Assembly (NCBI GenBank): GCA_016717725.1
Contig: JADKFA010000016.1
Location: 22,762 to 86,761 of the forward strand
Source of the DNA: Bacteroidota bacterium
Lineage (GTDB): Bacteria > Bacteroidota > Bacteroidia > AKYH767-A > OLB10
Length of the DNA: 64,000 nucleotides
Direction of reading: 5' to 3'
Shown: in pieces, positions 1 through 11,026 of the stretch
Layout of the letters: every line of letters begins with the position of its first letter
How positions within the stretch are numbered: position 1 is the stretch's first letter
The notes under the pieces: generated by a model
Databases searched by the model: none
Seen by the model: only the letters and a program-made list of their open reading frames with translations
Told to the model about the DNA's origin: nothing
Position numbers and translations under genes: made by a program

Positions 1-2960
1 TCGCCTAAGTCACCAACCTCTTCTCCTGCAAGAATCCAATTCCTTTCTACAGTTGAGTTATCAGAATCAGCAATTCCACCTAACCATGGTTTAGATGCAT
101 TAGTGTATGTTTTTGTAGCTTCTAAGAAACCATTGCCGACAGCACCATCACCAGGTTCTAATCCAGTAATTTTAAAAATATTGAAAGCTAATTTATTGTT
201 TTCTAACAACTGCTCATATTTGCTACTGAACGGCGAAAAGCAACGATCAATCATAATCTCACATGTTCCAGTACCACCAGTATAAGTTCCAGTTGCTCCA
301 ACTGTTTTTACAAAGAACTCATTTGGATTTAAAGTAAATCCTTCAACCAAGAAGAAATTTTTGTTTATACCACTAGTAGATGTAATCCCACCAACGTTAT
401 CAAGCAACACATACATTCCTTTTTCAATATTTCCTAAAGATGCGGTTGTAATTATTAATGTATCCTTATCATCAGCGCCGCCTTGAGAGATGTTGATATT
501 TGATACGGTTAACACGGTAGGAGATTGATTCAATATTCCATAAAACCCGTCATTATCTACTCCATCAAACATCACCTTAAACCCACCACCTTTTAAACGT
601 AGTGGATCATAGGTAGTAACATCTATGGGACCACGACCTGGTTGGTATACTGGATTCAAGGCACGATTATCAGCACTATTTAAAATTTCAGTTACCGTTT
701 CATCAGTAAGATCCAACACATTTCCCCCGTTACCGGTTCCTTCAATACGTTTAATCTTAAACCCATCTCCAAAACTCACATTTGCAATCATTCCACCATT
801 ATTCACTACTTGTTTATGTGGAATTGCAGAATATACTTTTACATTCTTTCTACCTTGCAAATAAGGTTCAGGTTGAGAATTCGCTGTATTTGGAGATAAT
901 GGATCAAAGTCACGGAAGTTATTACTTGCATAAGAGATCACTAAGAAATAATAAGGAGAATAATTAGCAAGCGGCTTCAACGTAAACATATCTTGTGTAA
1001 TGATGAAATTATGATTAATTCCTCCATTCACCTCTTCTGCTTTCAGAGTAGGTACGTATGCATTCAATGCATTATCAAAAGTAAAGTTCACCAATTGTTT
1101 CACATCATCTTTCAAATCAATTTGAGCCATTAACTTTGCTTTTGCAGGATCATTGATATCGGAAACAGAAACATTTCTATCACTTACTTGGTATACCTTA
1201 TAGCCTTGGAATTTAAAACTACGTTCATCTGTAGTTAGTGTATCAAAGGTTACAGTAGAATCATTCACTTGTACTGCAACTACTCCTGGGATGTTTTTAT
1301 CAAACTGAGAATACGCTTCTACTTTGTCATTACGAGTATTCTCGATACTTAAAATAATTTGACGATCCATTTCACGAATAGCTAAGTTTGGTGCATCGGG
1401 TCCATCCAATACAGCAAAGCAGTTATTAAATAAACGCTGAGCCAAATCATCGGCACGCTTAATCACACTTACAGAAGCTAAAGGACCTCCTGTGGCGGCA
1501 CGACCCCAAACAACACCAGTTGTAATGTAATTCACAGCTCCTGGTTGCAAGGTAAAGATACCTGCTGATTGTAACCAACGCATATCTGTTGGTAGTAAAC
1601 TTGCGGTTACCATGGTCCAAGGAGTAGCGAAATTAGGATCCGTTGTACCAGGGAACATAAACTCACATGGAGTTGTGGTTGCTCCAGTTCCAGCACCACG
1701 ACCATCTCCACCATAGGTTACGGTTTGTCCATCAAGCCAAGAACCACTTAAATATTGATAATAATCATCCGAAACATCAGGATTTCCATTAGCTGCACCA
1801 TTAGTATTAGTATAATAAACGAAACGCGACATGGTAATTTGCTCACCGGGTTCATCTAATTGACCATCGCGATTATTATCAATTCCATCAGCAGTATCAG
1901 CAAGTGGTCCTTGGAAAAAATCGATTCCTACTGCAGGAGGATTCAATCCATAACCACCACCACCATCATCATCTGGATCACCATTATAGCAATAGCCAAG
2001 ACCTAAACCAACATCACAACCTACATAGTCATCCGATGCATTTCCTAAGTCTGGATCACACCAAACTCCAAAATAAGTTGAGTCTAAAGTATTACTTGAA
2101 CGATTAATGATTTGATACTTGTAAAAAGTCATAAAGTTAATATCATTCGAAGTGCTGAATGCAAAAGCTTGTGCTCTAATTTCAAGGCCAATAGGGTTGC
2201 TGTTTGTTTCAGTTTTAAGACCTCCTACATCATTAAACACCCACCAAATACTTTCATCACCAAATAAATAATCATTACAAATGGTTTCGCCAGTATTTGG
2301 ATCTGTTGGATAATCTCCATCCAATTTGAAAAAAGGATAATCCCCATCTTCATAATTATAGGTACCATCATTATTTGCATCAAAATAAGGAGCTAAATTG
2401 GGCAATTCACCATTAGCAACATTTCCATTTCCAGGCCATGTTTCTATATCTGTTGTAGTAGTTCCATCTGCAATAAAATTTTCAACGTCTTCACGCTTGA
2501 TCGACCAAAATCTATCAAATTCAATACATCGTGGATCAGCAATACCTACTGCACCCGTATTTACATCTTTAGAAATAGGACCTCCCCAGAAATCATTACC
2601 TCCAGCTTGGCGATAGGTTTGAGCAGCAACAAATAATTGATTGCTTTGATCATAACCACCAATCCAAAGTGCTCCAGAGTAGATTGAATTTTTATTTGAT
2701 CCAATGGGAACTTCATAATAAGGTGTTTGTCCAATTGGATCCCACCATAAGTCACCACCCACTAAAACACGTGCTCTCACTTGATTCACATCAAGATCGA
2801 TTTGTGCAGTAGTGTTTGGGCAAGTCGCTGCGACCTTTGCTACATTATTTGGCGTAGCGGCCAATCGATTGGCACCGACATTCATTTTGGCGAACGAAGA
2901 TGCAGACCAGACCAAGGCCAGAACTAGGCTGAAGGAGATCTTATATTTAATCATTTTCAT
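1..2960 (-). CDS. Large exported surface protein, partial (C-terminus off the left edge)
   Basis: About 986 codons are open from the ATG at 2960 to the window edge. The start MKMIKYKISFSLVLALVWSA is a classic signal peptide, and a second ATG lies at 2954. The mature part has segments typical of big Bacteroidota exported proteins: GALWIGGYD, ESIWWVFND, and Asp/Gly-rich stretches such as YNGDPDDDGGGGYG. No enzyme motif was seen. It lies 29 bp downstream of a TonB-dependent receptor on the same strand, so the two are probably co-transcribed and may work together at the outer membrane. I infer T9SS export, but the sorting domain would lie outside the window. Function unknown; the frame stays open with no break. 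Confidence 0.8.
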   Translation of the reverse strand, partial: MKMIKYKISFSLVLALVWSASSFAKMNVGANRLAATPNNVAKVAATCPNTTAQIDLDVNQVRARVLVGGDLWWDPIGQTPYYEVPIGSNKNSIYSGALWIGGYDQSNQLFVAAQTYRQAGGNDFWGGPISKDVNTGAVGIADPRCIEFDRFWSIKREDVENFIADGTTTTDIETWPGNGNVANGELPNLAPYFDANNDGTYNYEDGDYPFFKLDGDYPTDPNTGETICNDYLFGDESIWWVFNDVGGLKTETNSNPIGLEIRAQAFAFSTSNDINFMTFYKYQIINRSSNTLDSTYFGVWCDPDLGNASDDYVGCDVGLGLGYCYNGDPDDDGGGGYGLNPPAVGIDFFQGPLADTADGIDNNRDGQLDEPGEQITMSRFVYYTNTNGAANGNPDVSDDYYQYLSGSWLDGQTVTYGGDGRGAGTGATTTPCEFMFPGTTDPNFATPWTMVTASLLPTDMRWLQSAGIFTLQPGAVNYITTGVVWGRAATGGPLASVSVIKRADDLAQRLFNNCFAVLDGPDAPNLAIREMDRQIILSIENTRNDKVEAYSQFDKNIPGVVAVQVNDSTVTFDTLTTDERSFKFQGYKVYQVSDRNVSVSDINDPAKAKLMAQIDLKDDVKQLVNFTFDNALNAYVPTLKAEEVNGGINHNFIITQDMFTLKPLANYSPYYFLVISYASNNFRDFDPLSPNTANSQPEPYLQGRKNVKVYSAIPHKQVVNNGGMIANVSFGDGFKIKRIEGTGNGGNVLDLTDETVTEILNSADNRALNPVYQPGRGPIDVTTYDPLRLKGGGFKVMFDGVDNDGFYGILNQSPTVLTVSNINISQGGADDKDTLIITTASLGNIEKGMYVLLDNVGGITSTSGINKNFFLVEGFTLNPNEFFVKTVGATGTYTGGTGTCEIMIDRCFSPFSSKYEQLLENNKLAFNIFKITGLEPGDGAVGNGFLEATKTYTNASKPWLGGIADSDNSTVERNWILAGEEVGDLG

Positions 2961-2989
2961 AACGTTAATTTCAGGTTTTAAGGTTCAAA

Positions 2990-5900
2990 TTAAAAATCGA
3001 AACGAAGACCGAGACGAGTACGACGTGGTAAACTGTAATTGTCAGGATTCTGAATTCGGATATTATACTGATCGATGAAAGCTTGTGGGTCAACCTGTGC
3101 GTTTGCCATTTGCTGTCCGTCTGGAGAATTAATAAATCCATCATCTTTTGCATTACCTGTAGCACGATAAACGCCAGTAACATTTTGTGTATTCAACACA
3201 TTTTGTACTAATATGTAGACATTTAAAGTTGCCGTCTTTTTATCAGACAATTTTAAGTTGATGTCTTTTTCTAATCTTGCATCAATACGGAACTGCCATG
3301 GAGTACGAGCTCCATTAATAATTCCCTCAACAGCACGTTGCCCATTATCCTGCCATCCGATTGCTGCACCTTCTTGAGTTGCTTTCAACTGTCTTGTGTA
3401 TGGAGTTCCTGAATTAGTTTTGAAAACTACGTTAGCTCCTGTGTTTTGTAAGATTGGCTTACCCCATAATAGAGGACCATTGTAAGCACTTCCTTCTCCA
3501 TAACGATAATCAAGTGAAACAGTAATAGCGTGACGTGTATCGAAATCTAATGGAACGATAAAACGAACATTAGGTTGATCGGTATCGGTTAACTCTAAGT
3601 TAGTAGTCGCACCTGAACCAGTACCATCAGCAAACTGCAATGTATAATTTGCCATCATACGGATATTTCCAGTTCTACGTAAATCATAAATTAAAGACAT
3701 TCCTTTTACAGTTCCAAAATCAATATTTCCATAAGAAGTATAAGTATTTGGATAAGCAAAATTTATTTTAGTTGCTTGAATCATGTTTTTCAATTCACGA
3801 TAGAAAGCAGAAATAGTAAATGCGGAACTCTTACTTACCACTTGCTTAAATCCAATTTCATAATCAGTAGTTCGCTCAGGAAGTAAACCTGCATTATTGA
3901 TCAATCCATCAGGATTACGTTGTAATGCCAAATACTCCATAGGGTCATTACGTAAATTTGAAGATGGACGTTGAGTTAATACATCATAATGTGCAAAGAA
4001 TTGAGCTTGGTCAGTAATTGAGAAACTAAATGCAACACGAGGCATGATCACAATTTGTGGCTCATAATCTTTAAATACTGCATCTACATTCCAATCTTCA
4101 CCAGCAAACGTACCTGCTCCACTTTTTTCTGCAGGAACAATTGTTCCGAAAGAAGATTGTTGAGCAATTAAATCAGGATTCGAAACAATTTGACCATTTG
4201 CATCATACCACACAGCTCCATCACGATAACCGATAACAGAAGTGAGATCATTTGCGGACTCAATGTACGGAACGAAATCATCGCCAATGTTGTCTGGCTT
4301 ATTTGCAATTGCTACAGGATAATTTCCTACATTATATGCATCCATCAAAAGGAACTGATCCTTTAATTGTTTTTGATTTGCATCAAAACGATCGATACGC
4401 AAACCGATATTGAAGTTCAAATTATCAATAGCGAAGTTATCTTGAATGTATGCGGACATGTAAGTTGGTCGGAAAGCATCGATTTCACGAGTAAAGACAC
4501 CGTTTTCTTTTTTAGTGAAGAAATCTTTGAATGAAGCTTTTCCGGTATAATTTTCACCCTTATAATCATACCCATAATAAAAACCAAGTAAGTTCGTATT
4601 GATTAACTCATCTGGGGTGAACATTCCAATGTCTAATTGATCAGGTGACAATGCATCAAAATCAACATATTCATTGTTTGCATAACCTAAACTACTTCTA
4701 ATGTTTTCATAGAATCCATTAATAACATTTCCAGTTTCAGGATCAATGTTTGGAGTATAACCCATACCATAATCCTTTGTAATAATTCCAGTTACGAAAT
4801 CGGTATCTGAACTTATGAAATTACTCAAATCTTCTAACAATAAGTTAAAATTTGCTTGGTTTCGTCCAGTAGTCCATAATCCACGTGGTGCTAAACTATA
4901 TGCGCGATCAACACGTTGTTCAAATTCAAACCCAACTTGAATAGCATGCTTTTTTATATCTGCATTACCACTAAATACAAAACGGTATTGATCATTGTTT
5001 GAATCTTGATAAAGGTTACGTTGGTTACCCATTGCTTCCCAAATTGCCATAACACTTCGAACACCATCACCGTTTCTAACTCCTCCTGGACCAAGAATTG
5101 CATTCAGGTTATTAAAAGGTATGCTACTTGAATTAGCAGACATGAAATCATAAGCAGTAACATTATAAGCCTCTGTTAATGGATTTATACCAGCTGGTGT
5201 ATAAGTGAAATTGTCTTGGTATTGAGGTCCAAAGTAAAAGAAACTTGGATCTTCTCCTAGGTCTATTCTTGGGTCTCTTTGCCCAAATGTTTTCACACGA
5301 TTTGAATTAAACTTACCAAACCAACCATAATTCCAGAAATTGTTCTTGTGGTCAGGATCTTGATTCGTTTGTTGGTTCTTATTATATTCCGCTTGGAATG
5401 TAAAATATACATTTTTGAATGCGGAAGAATTAGCACCTTCTTCTGATTTATAGGTAGAAGCAATTCGCTGTGTTACACGCGCAAAAATTCGATAGTCTGT
5501 ATCCTTAATATTAGGATTTTCTTCGAAATTTAATGCTGCTCGATTAATTGCAAAACTAGTTCTGTCATTAACATTAAATGACCCGCCTAAAGTAATAGTT
5601 GTATTATCTACAGGTTGGAAATCAAGTTTCGCTGTGAAACGATAACCTAATTGTTCAACATTGTTTTTATTATCAACTTTTTCGAAATCATCTGCTTTAA
5701 ATAAAGCTGCAACACTATTGGATCCTGCACCGCCTGATGTCAAAAATGGAATAATTGGACTTGCTTTATATCTATTATAAACATCATCCTTTAATTGATA
5801 CATACCAAATGCAGAAGGATCAGGATCTTTATCCAATTGAAGTTCGCCACTTACAAAAAAACCAAGCAAAGCTTTACTTGTTCCATTCTCTAATTTCCTC

Positions 5901-6682
5901 ATTAAAATTGGTCCTGATAAGTTACCAGAAACAAGGTTATAGCCATATGCATCCAATACTTCTGAAGTTACCAATTCGATACCACCAGAAAATTGTTTAG
6001 ACGGTCCACGTGTTGTGATACTGATGATACCACCCGTAGCATCTCCGTATTGAGCAGGTGTTCCACCAACGATTGTAGTTACTTGCTCTACACCAGATTG
6101 AGGAAGACGATTTGATCCTCGAATACGAATACCATCTACATAGTAATCGGTACCATCTGAACGTGATCCTCTCACATTCACATCATCACCATCATCTTTT
6201 TGGAAAATACCAGCAGATTGAGCAGCAACTGAACGAACATCTCTTGTTGGAGCTGCTTCAATTTCATCACGAGTCATCGTAGCTCCTACAGAAGTATTAC
6301 CTTTATCAATCAAAGGCACTTTGTAGGCAATGATTTCAACTTCCTTCGTTTCAACCACTTTTTTTCCTACGGATAAATCCTGGAAAGTGATTTTGTCATT
6401 GGATACCAAAACTCCTGTAATTACTAAGTCGGTGTAACCAACATAAGTAACTTTAAGAGTATAAGCTCCGGGTTGCAATGGCTTGATGGTATACTCACCA
6501 TCAAAATCCGATTGGGCACCACCAACTTGAGTACCATTCATTTCTGCTACAACCGATGCGAATGGCAATGGTTCTTTTGTAGCCTTGTCTAGAATTTTAC
6601 CTCGAATTGCACCAGTTTGGGCCATAGAGCCTGCAGTTGCAACCAGAAGAAATACTAGTGTTAAGTAGACATTCCTTATCAT
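2990..6682 (-). CDS. TonB-dependent receptor with carboxypeptidase-regulatory-like domain
   Basis: 1230 residues. A signal peptide (about 1-21, ending AGSMAQ) is followed by a carboxypeptidase D regulatory-like beta-sandwich (about 25-105, GAIRGKILDKATKEPLPFAS, FDGEYTIKPLQPG), a plug domain (about 125-235, DDVNVRGSRSDGTDYYVDG, QYGDATGGIISITTRG) and a long 22-strand-type barrel ending in LGLRFDF with the terminal aromatic residue used by the BAM machinery. Such receptors import bulky ligands with TonB energy. The substrate cannot be read from the sequence. There is no SusD neighbour; instead a large exported protein follows 29 bp downstream. No riboswitch was seen upstream. Confidence 0.95.
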   Translation of the reverse strand: MIRNVYLTLVFLLVATAGSMAQTGAIRGKILDKATKEPLPFASVVAEMNGTQVGGAQSDFDGEYTIKPLQPGAYTLKVTYVGYTDLVITGVLVSNDKITFQDLSVGKKVVETKEVEIIAYKVPLIDKGNTSVGATMTRDEIEAAPTRDVRSVAAQSAGIFQKDDGDDVNVRGSRSDGTDYYVDGIRIRGSNRLPQSGVEQVTTIVGGTPAQYGDATGGIISITTRGPSKQFSGGIELVTSEVLDAYGYNLVSGNLSGPILMRKLENGTSKALLGFFVSGELQLDKDPDPSAFGMYQLKDDVYNRYKASPIIPFLTSGGAGSNSVAALFKADDFEKVDNKNNVEQLGYRFTAKLDFQPVDNTTITLGGSFNVNDRTSFAINRAALNFEENPNIKDTDYRIFARVTQRIASTYKSEEGANSSAFKNVYFTFQAEYNKNQQTNQDPDHKNNFWNYGWFGKFNSNRVKTFGQRDPRIDLGEDPSFFYFGPQYQDNFTYTPAGINPLTEAYNVTAYDFMSANSSSIPFNNLNAILGPGGVRNGDGVRSVMAIWEAMGNQRNLYQDSNNDQYRFVFSGNADIKKHAIQVGFEFEQRVDRAYSLAPRGLWTTGRNQANFNLLLEDLSNFISSDTDFVTGIITKDYGMGYTPNIDPETGNVINGFYENIRSSLGYANNEYVDFDALSPDQLDIGMFTPDELINTNLLGFYYGYDYKGENYTGKASFKDFFTKKENGVFTREIDAFRPTYMSAYIQDNFAIDNLNFNIGLRIDRFDANQKQLKDQFLLMDAYNVGNYPVAIANKPDNIGDDFVPYIESANDLTSVIGYRDGAVWYDANGQIVSNPDLIAQQSSFGTIVPAEKSGAGTFAGEDWNVDAVFKDYEPQIVIMPRVAFSFSITDQAQFFAHYDVLTQRPSSNLRNDPMEYLALQRNPDGLINNAGLLPERTTDYEIGFKQVVSKSSAFTISAFYRELKNMIQATKINFAYPNTYTSYGNIDFGTVKGMSLIYDLRRTGNIRMMANYTLQFADGTGSGATTNLELTDTDQPNVRFIVPLDFDTRHAITVSLDYRYGEGSAYNGPLLWGKPILQNTGANVVFKTNSGTPYTRQLKATQEGAAIGWQDNGQRAVEGIINGARTPWQFRIDARLEKDINLKLSDKKTATLNVYILVQNVLNTQNVTGVYRATGNAKDDGFINSPDGQQMANAQVDPQAFIDQYNIRIQNPDNYSLPRRTRLGLRFDF

Positions 6683-6809
6683 AGAGTTAGGTTTATTATC
6701 AATTTCAGAGTTAATGTTAGGTTAATTTTGGTAGGGGTTAAAAATAGAAACAATTAAATAGAATTTCAAAATGCTTGTGTCATCATTTTATAGTTTTCAA
6801 CATTTTAGT

Positions 6810-7253
6810 TCATCGAAAATGCTGGTGCTTTAATAACTCATTGATTACCATTGCGCGCTTCCAGTCAACAGTTCCATTTCTTATTTGGTAAGAAAGTTCC
6901 TGAGCAAACTCATTTGCTCCAGTTTCATCAATTTCATCGAGTATTTGGACTTGAGAAACCATTATTTCATCATTTTTTAAGCTGTTTTTTCGCTGATTTT
7001 CGATTTCAGTAATCTTTATCTTTTCTGGTTTTGGAATTACTGAACTTCTTAAGTTTTTTCCTTTTTCCTGATGTTTAATCTTTTTACGCTCTCTCTCATC
7101 GGTAATTACTGTTTCTAGTTGACCTTCAAAAGGTTTCGTCCAGGATTCAGGTAATATGCTTTTTTCATCCTTTTGCTTCCCTTTAGCACTCAGCAGTTTA
7201 GAAAACAACCAAATGATTCCGATGACTATATATACGAGCACTTTAAATTCCAT
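6810..7253 (-). CDS. Small membrane-anchored hypothetical protein
   Basis: 147 residues. One N-terminal hydrophobic helix (about 4-22, VLVYIVIGIIWLFSKLL) is followed by a charged, Lys/Glu-rich, probably flexible cytoplasmic part and a short conserved-looking C-terminus (GTVDWKRAMVINELL). The overall plan resembles small Bacteroidota membrane proteins of unknown function. It is separated by 127 bp from the receptor gene downstream and is divergent from smc, with about 206 bp between the two starts. No catalytic motif was found. Confidence 0.7.
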   Translation of the reverse strand: MEFKVLVYIVIGIIWLFSKLLSAKGKQKDEKSILPESWTKPFEGQLETVITDERERKKIKHQEKGKNLRSSVIPKPEKIKITEIENQRKNSLKNDEIMVSQVQILDEIDETGANEFAQELSYQIRNGTVDWKRAMVINELLKHQHFR

Positions 7254-7317
7254 AGGTCCAAATTAAACACTTTTCAACACAATAAGTGTCATGCTGGCAT
7301 CAGACCGATCTGTTTTT

Positions 7318-7325
7318 TACATTTG
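7318..7325 (+). promoter_or_regulatory. Bacteroidota -7 promoter element upstream of smc
   Basis: TACATTTG matches the TAnnTTTG consensus exactly, but no TTG is seen at -33 spacing. The predicted transcript would start near 7331 and carry a leader of about 130 nt. That leader contains a GC-rich hairpin at 7416-7435 (GCTCGCG / CGCGGGC, loop TAAAAT) followed by a T-rich stretch just before the smc start. The hairpin could be an attenuator-like structure. Confidence 0.4.
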
Positions 7326-7459
7326 CATTGCGAAACGAAAGAAAAGAGGATACTAAAATTTCGGTCGGATCTTTCCTAAAGATTCATAATTTGCATCATT
7401 CTAAATGAGAGAGCGGCTCGCGTAAAATCGCGGGCATTCTTTTCTTTACTAAAAGTAAC

Positions 7460-10400
7460 ATGAGATTAAAATCACTCGAAATTAAAGGCTTTAAAAGCTT
7501 TGGAGATAAAGTTATTATTCACTTTGATGAAGGCGTCACGTCGATTGTAGGTCCGAATGGATCTGGAAAATCGAATGTTGTTGATTCCATCCGCTGGGTA
7601 TTAGGCGAACAAAAAACACGTCTACTCCGCAGTGAAAAAATGGAAAACATTATTTTCAACGGAACAAAAAATCGGAAACCCGCTAACTTAGCAGAGGTAA
7701 GTATGTCTTTTGATAATAACAAAGGAATTTTACCTACTGAATATTCAACAGTTACTATTACTCGTCGACTTTATCGCTCTGGAGAATCAGAGTATTTATT
7801 GAATGGAGTTACGTGTCGATTAAAAGACATTAACGATTTGTTTTTAGATACGGGTATTGGTCCCGATTCGTATGCCATCATCGAATTAAATATGGTGGAT
7901 GATATTTTAAAGGATCGAAATAATACCATCAAAACATTATTAGAAGAAGCTGCCGGAATTTCAAAATATAAAATTAGAAAACGTCAAACTTTTCAAAAAT
8001 TAGAAGAAACTGACGCGGATTTAAATCGCGTTAATGATTTACTTTTCGAAATTGAAAAAAGTTTAAAGCAATTAGAAAGTCAAGCTAAGAAAACCGATCG
8101 CTATTATCGTTTAAGAGAGGAATATCGTACCTTAAGTACGCAACTTGCACTTTACAGTATTCGCCATCATAGCAAAGCGATGGTGGATTTACAACAGCGC
8201 GAAAAAGATCAACATCAATCCAAATCCGAACTACATGAGAACTTAGAAAAGCTTGAAGTGAAAATTCAAGAAATGAAAGTTCAATCGCTGGAAAAGGAAA
8301 AGCAATATCAAGCTGTTCAAAAAGCGTTGAATGAAAAATTGTTGGAAATTACGCGTTTTGAAAACGAAGAAAAATCGCGAAGTCAGAAGTTGAATTTTTT
8401 AGTAGAAAAGCAAAAGCAACTTCAAGATCAAAATGAGCAAGACGACAAATCGTTAATTGAAATACAAGCTCAGCTTGAAGAATTGCAAAGTGAAAAAATT
8501 CGCGAAGAAGAACATCTCAAACAGCTTGAAGAAAGTGTAGCTCGTCAACGTGAAGAATCGGATCAGAGCAAGAAAAACTATGAAGCTTCTCAAATAAGTA
8601 TCCGTGAATTAAATCAGCAGACGTACCAGTTACGTACCATGATAAATGAGTACGAAACAAAGCAGGCTGTAAATCACACCCGATATAATTCTATTCTTGA
8701 AGAAGCAAAACGTTCTACTGAACAACAAGCTGAATTGATTTCAAAATTAGAATCTTTGGAAAAAGAAATTCAACAACTACTTCCATCCAAAGAAGAAGCC
8801 GATGAACAGTTGCGAAAACAAAAGCAACATAAAATTGAAAACGAAGAAAATTTAAAACTTTCGGAAACGCGCTTAAAAGAATTAAATCAAATTTTACAAG
8901 CAGAATCTAGAAAGTTAGATGCGCGTCATAACGAATACCAACTCACCAAAAATTTGTTGGAGCAGATGGAAGGTTATCCCGAATCGATTCGCTACTTGAA
9001 AAAGAATCACGATCGTTTTAAGCAAGCTCCACTATTGAGTGAAATTATTGTTTGTGAAGAAGGGTATAAAGTAGCTGTTGAAAATTTCCTCGACCCTTAT
9101 TTAAATCATTTTGTGGTGGACACCATGCAAGATGCATGGGCTGCACTTCAAACGTTAAATGAATCGGCAAAAGGAAGAGCACATTTCTTTGTGTTGGAAT
9201 CATTGCAGAAATTCCAAAAGCCATCGCAACAAATTTTAGAAGGCTGCACCAATGCGTTATCCACTATTGAATCCAATGCAAAATACGATTCACTTTTTCA
9301 ATTTCTATTAGGTCATGTTCAAATACTGGATAAAGATCGTTCACTGCATGATTATCCTATTATAGATGATCAAACCTCGGTGATCATTTCACAAAGTGGA
9401 AATTTCCTTCGACAGAAATATACTATTGGTGGTGGATCTATTGGACTATTTGATGGAAAGCGAACTGGCAAATTCAGAAACCTAGAAAAATTAGCGGAAG
9501 AGTTAAAACAGCAAGAACTCATCATTGAACAATATCGTGATCAAGTAAAACATGCAGAGCAAGAGTTGGCTGATTTAAAGGTTGTCATTCAGCAAACACA
9601 ACAAGCCATCAGCACTCAGGAGAATGAATTTGTTCGATTAAACGGGCAAGTGAACACGATCCAAAGCAATCGTGATTTTGTAAATAATAATATTTCTCAG
9701 CTCAAACGAAATAGCGATCGTTTAGAAGAAGATGCGAATACGATTAAAAGATTACTCGATGAAGAAGCTAATAATCCTGAATTCTCTCCTGTAATTTTAA
9801 AAGAACGCTTAGAGAATTTTGTACAGCAACTTAATTTGCAACAAGAGCAAACCGTTCAGTTGCAGCATGAGTCGAATGAGAAGTCGCAATTGTTTAATCA
9901 ACAAAACATCGTTTTACTTCAACAACAAAACAGAATTCAGAATATTATTCGTGATGTAGGCTATAAAACTAATCAATCGGATACACTTCGAAAAAATAAG
10001 GAGCAATACGCACTTGATTTAGAAAATGTAAAAACGCAAACCGATTCATTGATTGGCGGACTCGAAAATAACAGCGAAGCTTTCCAGTTGATGTTGCAAG
10101 AGAAAATAAATTTTGAAGAAGCGCATAAAGAGACAGAAGTGGAATATACGAGTGCTCGAAACCAAATTGAAGCAGAAGAAAAACGCTTACATGATCTTCG
10201 AAGAACGAAGGACAATGCCGACTCTCAACTACAGTTGGTTCACGACGAATTAAATGAACTTAAACTACAGATGCATTCTTTGAAAGAGCGTTTAAATATA
10301 GAGTTCAACATAGACATCCAAGAATTATCTGAGCAAGAGCCGGATCCTAATTTCAACGAAGAAGAAATGCGTCCTCGTGCGGAGCAATTACGTAAACGTG

Positions 10401-11017
10401 TTGGAGAATTTGGCCCTATCAATCCGATGGCGCTTGAGCAATACAAAGAAATTAAAGAGCGATATGATTTCATCATTGCTGAAAAAACGGATTTATTGAA
10501 TGCGAAAGAGGCTCTTCTAAAAACCATCAATGAAATTGATGAGACAGCAAGAACCGTATTTATGGATGCGTTTACACAAGTAAGAACAAATTTCATTCGA
10601 GTATTCCGTTCCTTATTTACCGATGATGATAATTGTGATTTAGTATTAGCAGATCCCAGCAATCCATTGGAATGTGATATACAAATTATCGCTCAGCCAA
10701 AAGGAAAAAAACCATTGAGTATTCATCAATTATCTGGTGGAGAAAAAACACTTACCGCAACGGCTCTCCTCTTTGGAATTTACTTATTAAAGCCAGCTCC
10801 ATTCTGTATCTTCGATGAGGTTGATGCTCCATTAGATGATAATAATATCGACAAGTTCAATAATATCATCAAGACCTTCAGTGAAGAATCACAATTCATT
10901 ATTATCACTCATAATAAGAAGACGATGGCTGCGACCGACATTATGTACGGTATTACGATGGCTGAACCGGGTGTGACGACAGTTGTTCCAGTAGATATGC
11001 GCGAATACGCGGATTAA
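7460..11017 (+). CDS. smc: Chromosome segregation protein SMC
   Basis: 1185 residues, the normal length for SMC. The N-terminal ATPase half has Walker A GPNGSGKSN at 31-39. Two long coiled-coil arms (about 170-500 and 680-1020) flank a hinge (about 505-660, including NHFVVDTMQDAWAAL). The C-terminal half has the ABC signature LSGGEKTLTATALLF and Walker B CIFDEVDAPLD. The protein dimerises at the hinge and, with ScpA/ScpB elsewhere, loads on DNA to organise and segregate the chromosome. The gene is monocistronic here, with a hairpin-rich region immediately downstream. Confidence 0.98.
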   Translation: MRLKSLEIKGFKSFGDKVIIHFDEGVTSIVGPNGSGKSNVVDSIRWVLGEQKTRLLRSEKMENIIFNGTKNRKPANLAEVSMSFDNNKGILPTEYSTVTITRRLYRSGESEYLLNGVTCRLKDINDLFLDTGIGPDSYAIIELNMVDDILKDRNNTIKTLLEEAAGISKYKIRKRQTFQKLEETDADLNRVNDLLFEIEKSLKQLESQAKKTDRYYRLREEYRTLSTQLALYSIRHHSKAMVDLQQREKDQHQSKSELHENLEKLEVKIQEMKVQSLEKEKQYQAVQKALNEKLLEITRFENEEKSRSQKLNFLVEKQKQLQDQNEQDDKSLIEIQAQLEELQSEKIREEEHLKQLEESVARQREESDQSKKNYEASQISIRELNQQTYQLRTMINEYETKQAVNHTRYNSILEEAKRSTEQQAELISKLESLEKEIQQLLPSKEEADEQLRKQKQHKIENEENLKLSETRLKELNQILQAESRKLDARHNEYQLTKNLLEQMEGYPESIRYLKKNHDRFKQAPLLSEIIVCEEGYKVAVENFLDPYLNHFVVDTMQDAWAALQTLNESAKGRAHFFVLESLQKFQKPSQQILEGCTNALSTIESNAKYDSLFQFLLGHVQILDKDRSLHDYPIIDDQTSVIISQSGNFLRQKYTIGGGSIGLFDGKRTGKFRNLEKLAEELKQQELIIEQYRDQVKHAEQELADLKVVIQQTQQAISTQENEFVRLNGQVNTIQSNRDFVNNNISQLKRNSDRLEEDANTIKRLLDEEANNPEFSPVILKERLENFVQQLNLQQEQTVQLQHESNEKSQLFNQQNIVLLQQQNRIQNIIRDVGYKTNQSDTLRKNKEQYALDLENVKTQTDSLIGGLENNSEAFQLMLQEKINFEEAHKETEVEYTSARNQIEAEEKRLHDLRRTKDNADSQLQLVHDELNELKLQMHSLKERLNIEFNIDIQELSEQEPDPNFNEEEMRPRAEQLRKRVGEFGPINPMALEQYKEIKERYDFIIAEKTDLLNAKEALLKTINEIDETARTVFMDAFTQVRTNFIRVFRSLFTDDDNCDLVLADPSNPLECDIQIIAQPKGKKPLSIHQLSGGEKTLTATALLFGIYLLKPAPFCIFDEVDAPLDDNNIDKFNNIIKTFSEESQFIIITHNKKTMAATDIMYGITMAEPGVTTVVPVDMREYAD

Positions 11018-11026
11018 TAATTAAGT

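Noticed and set aside
1904..2107. Plus-strand ORF with a run of histidines
   Set aside because: It is the antisense shadow of the Asp/Gly-rich stretch in the large minus-strand exported protein, whose frame is open across the whole region.
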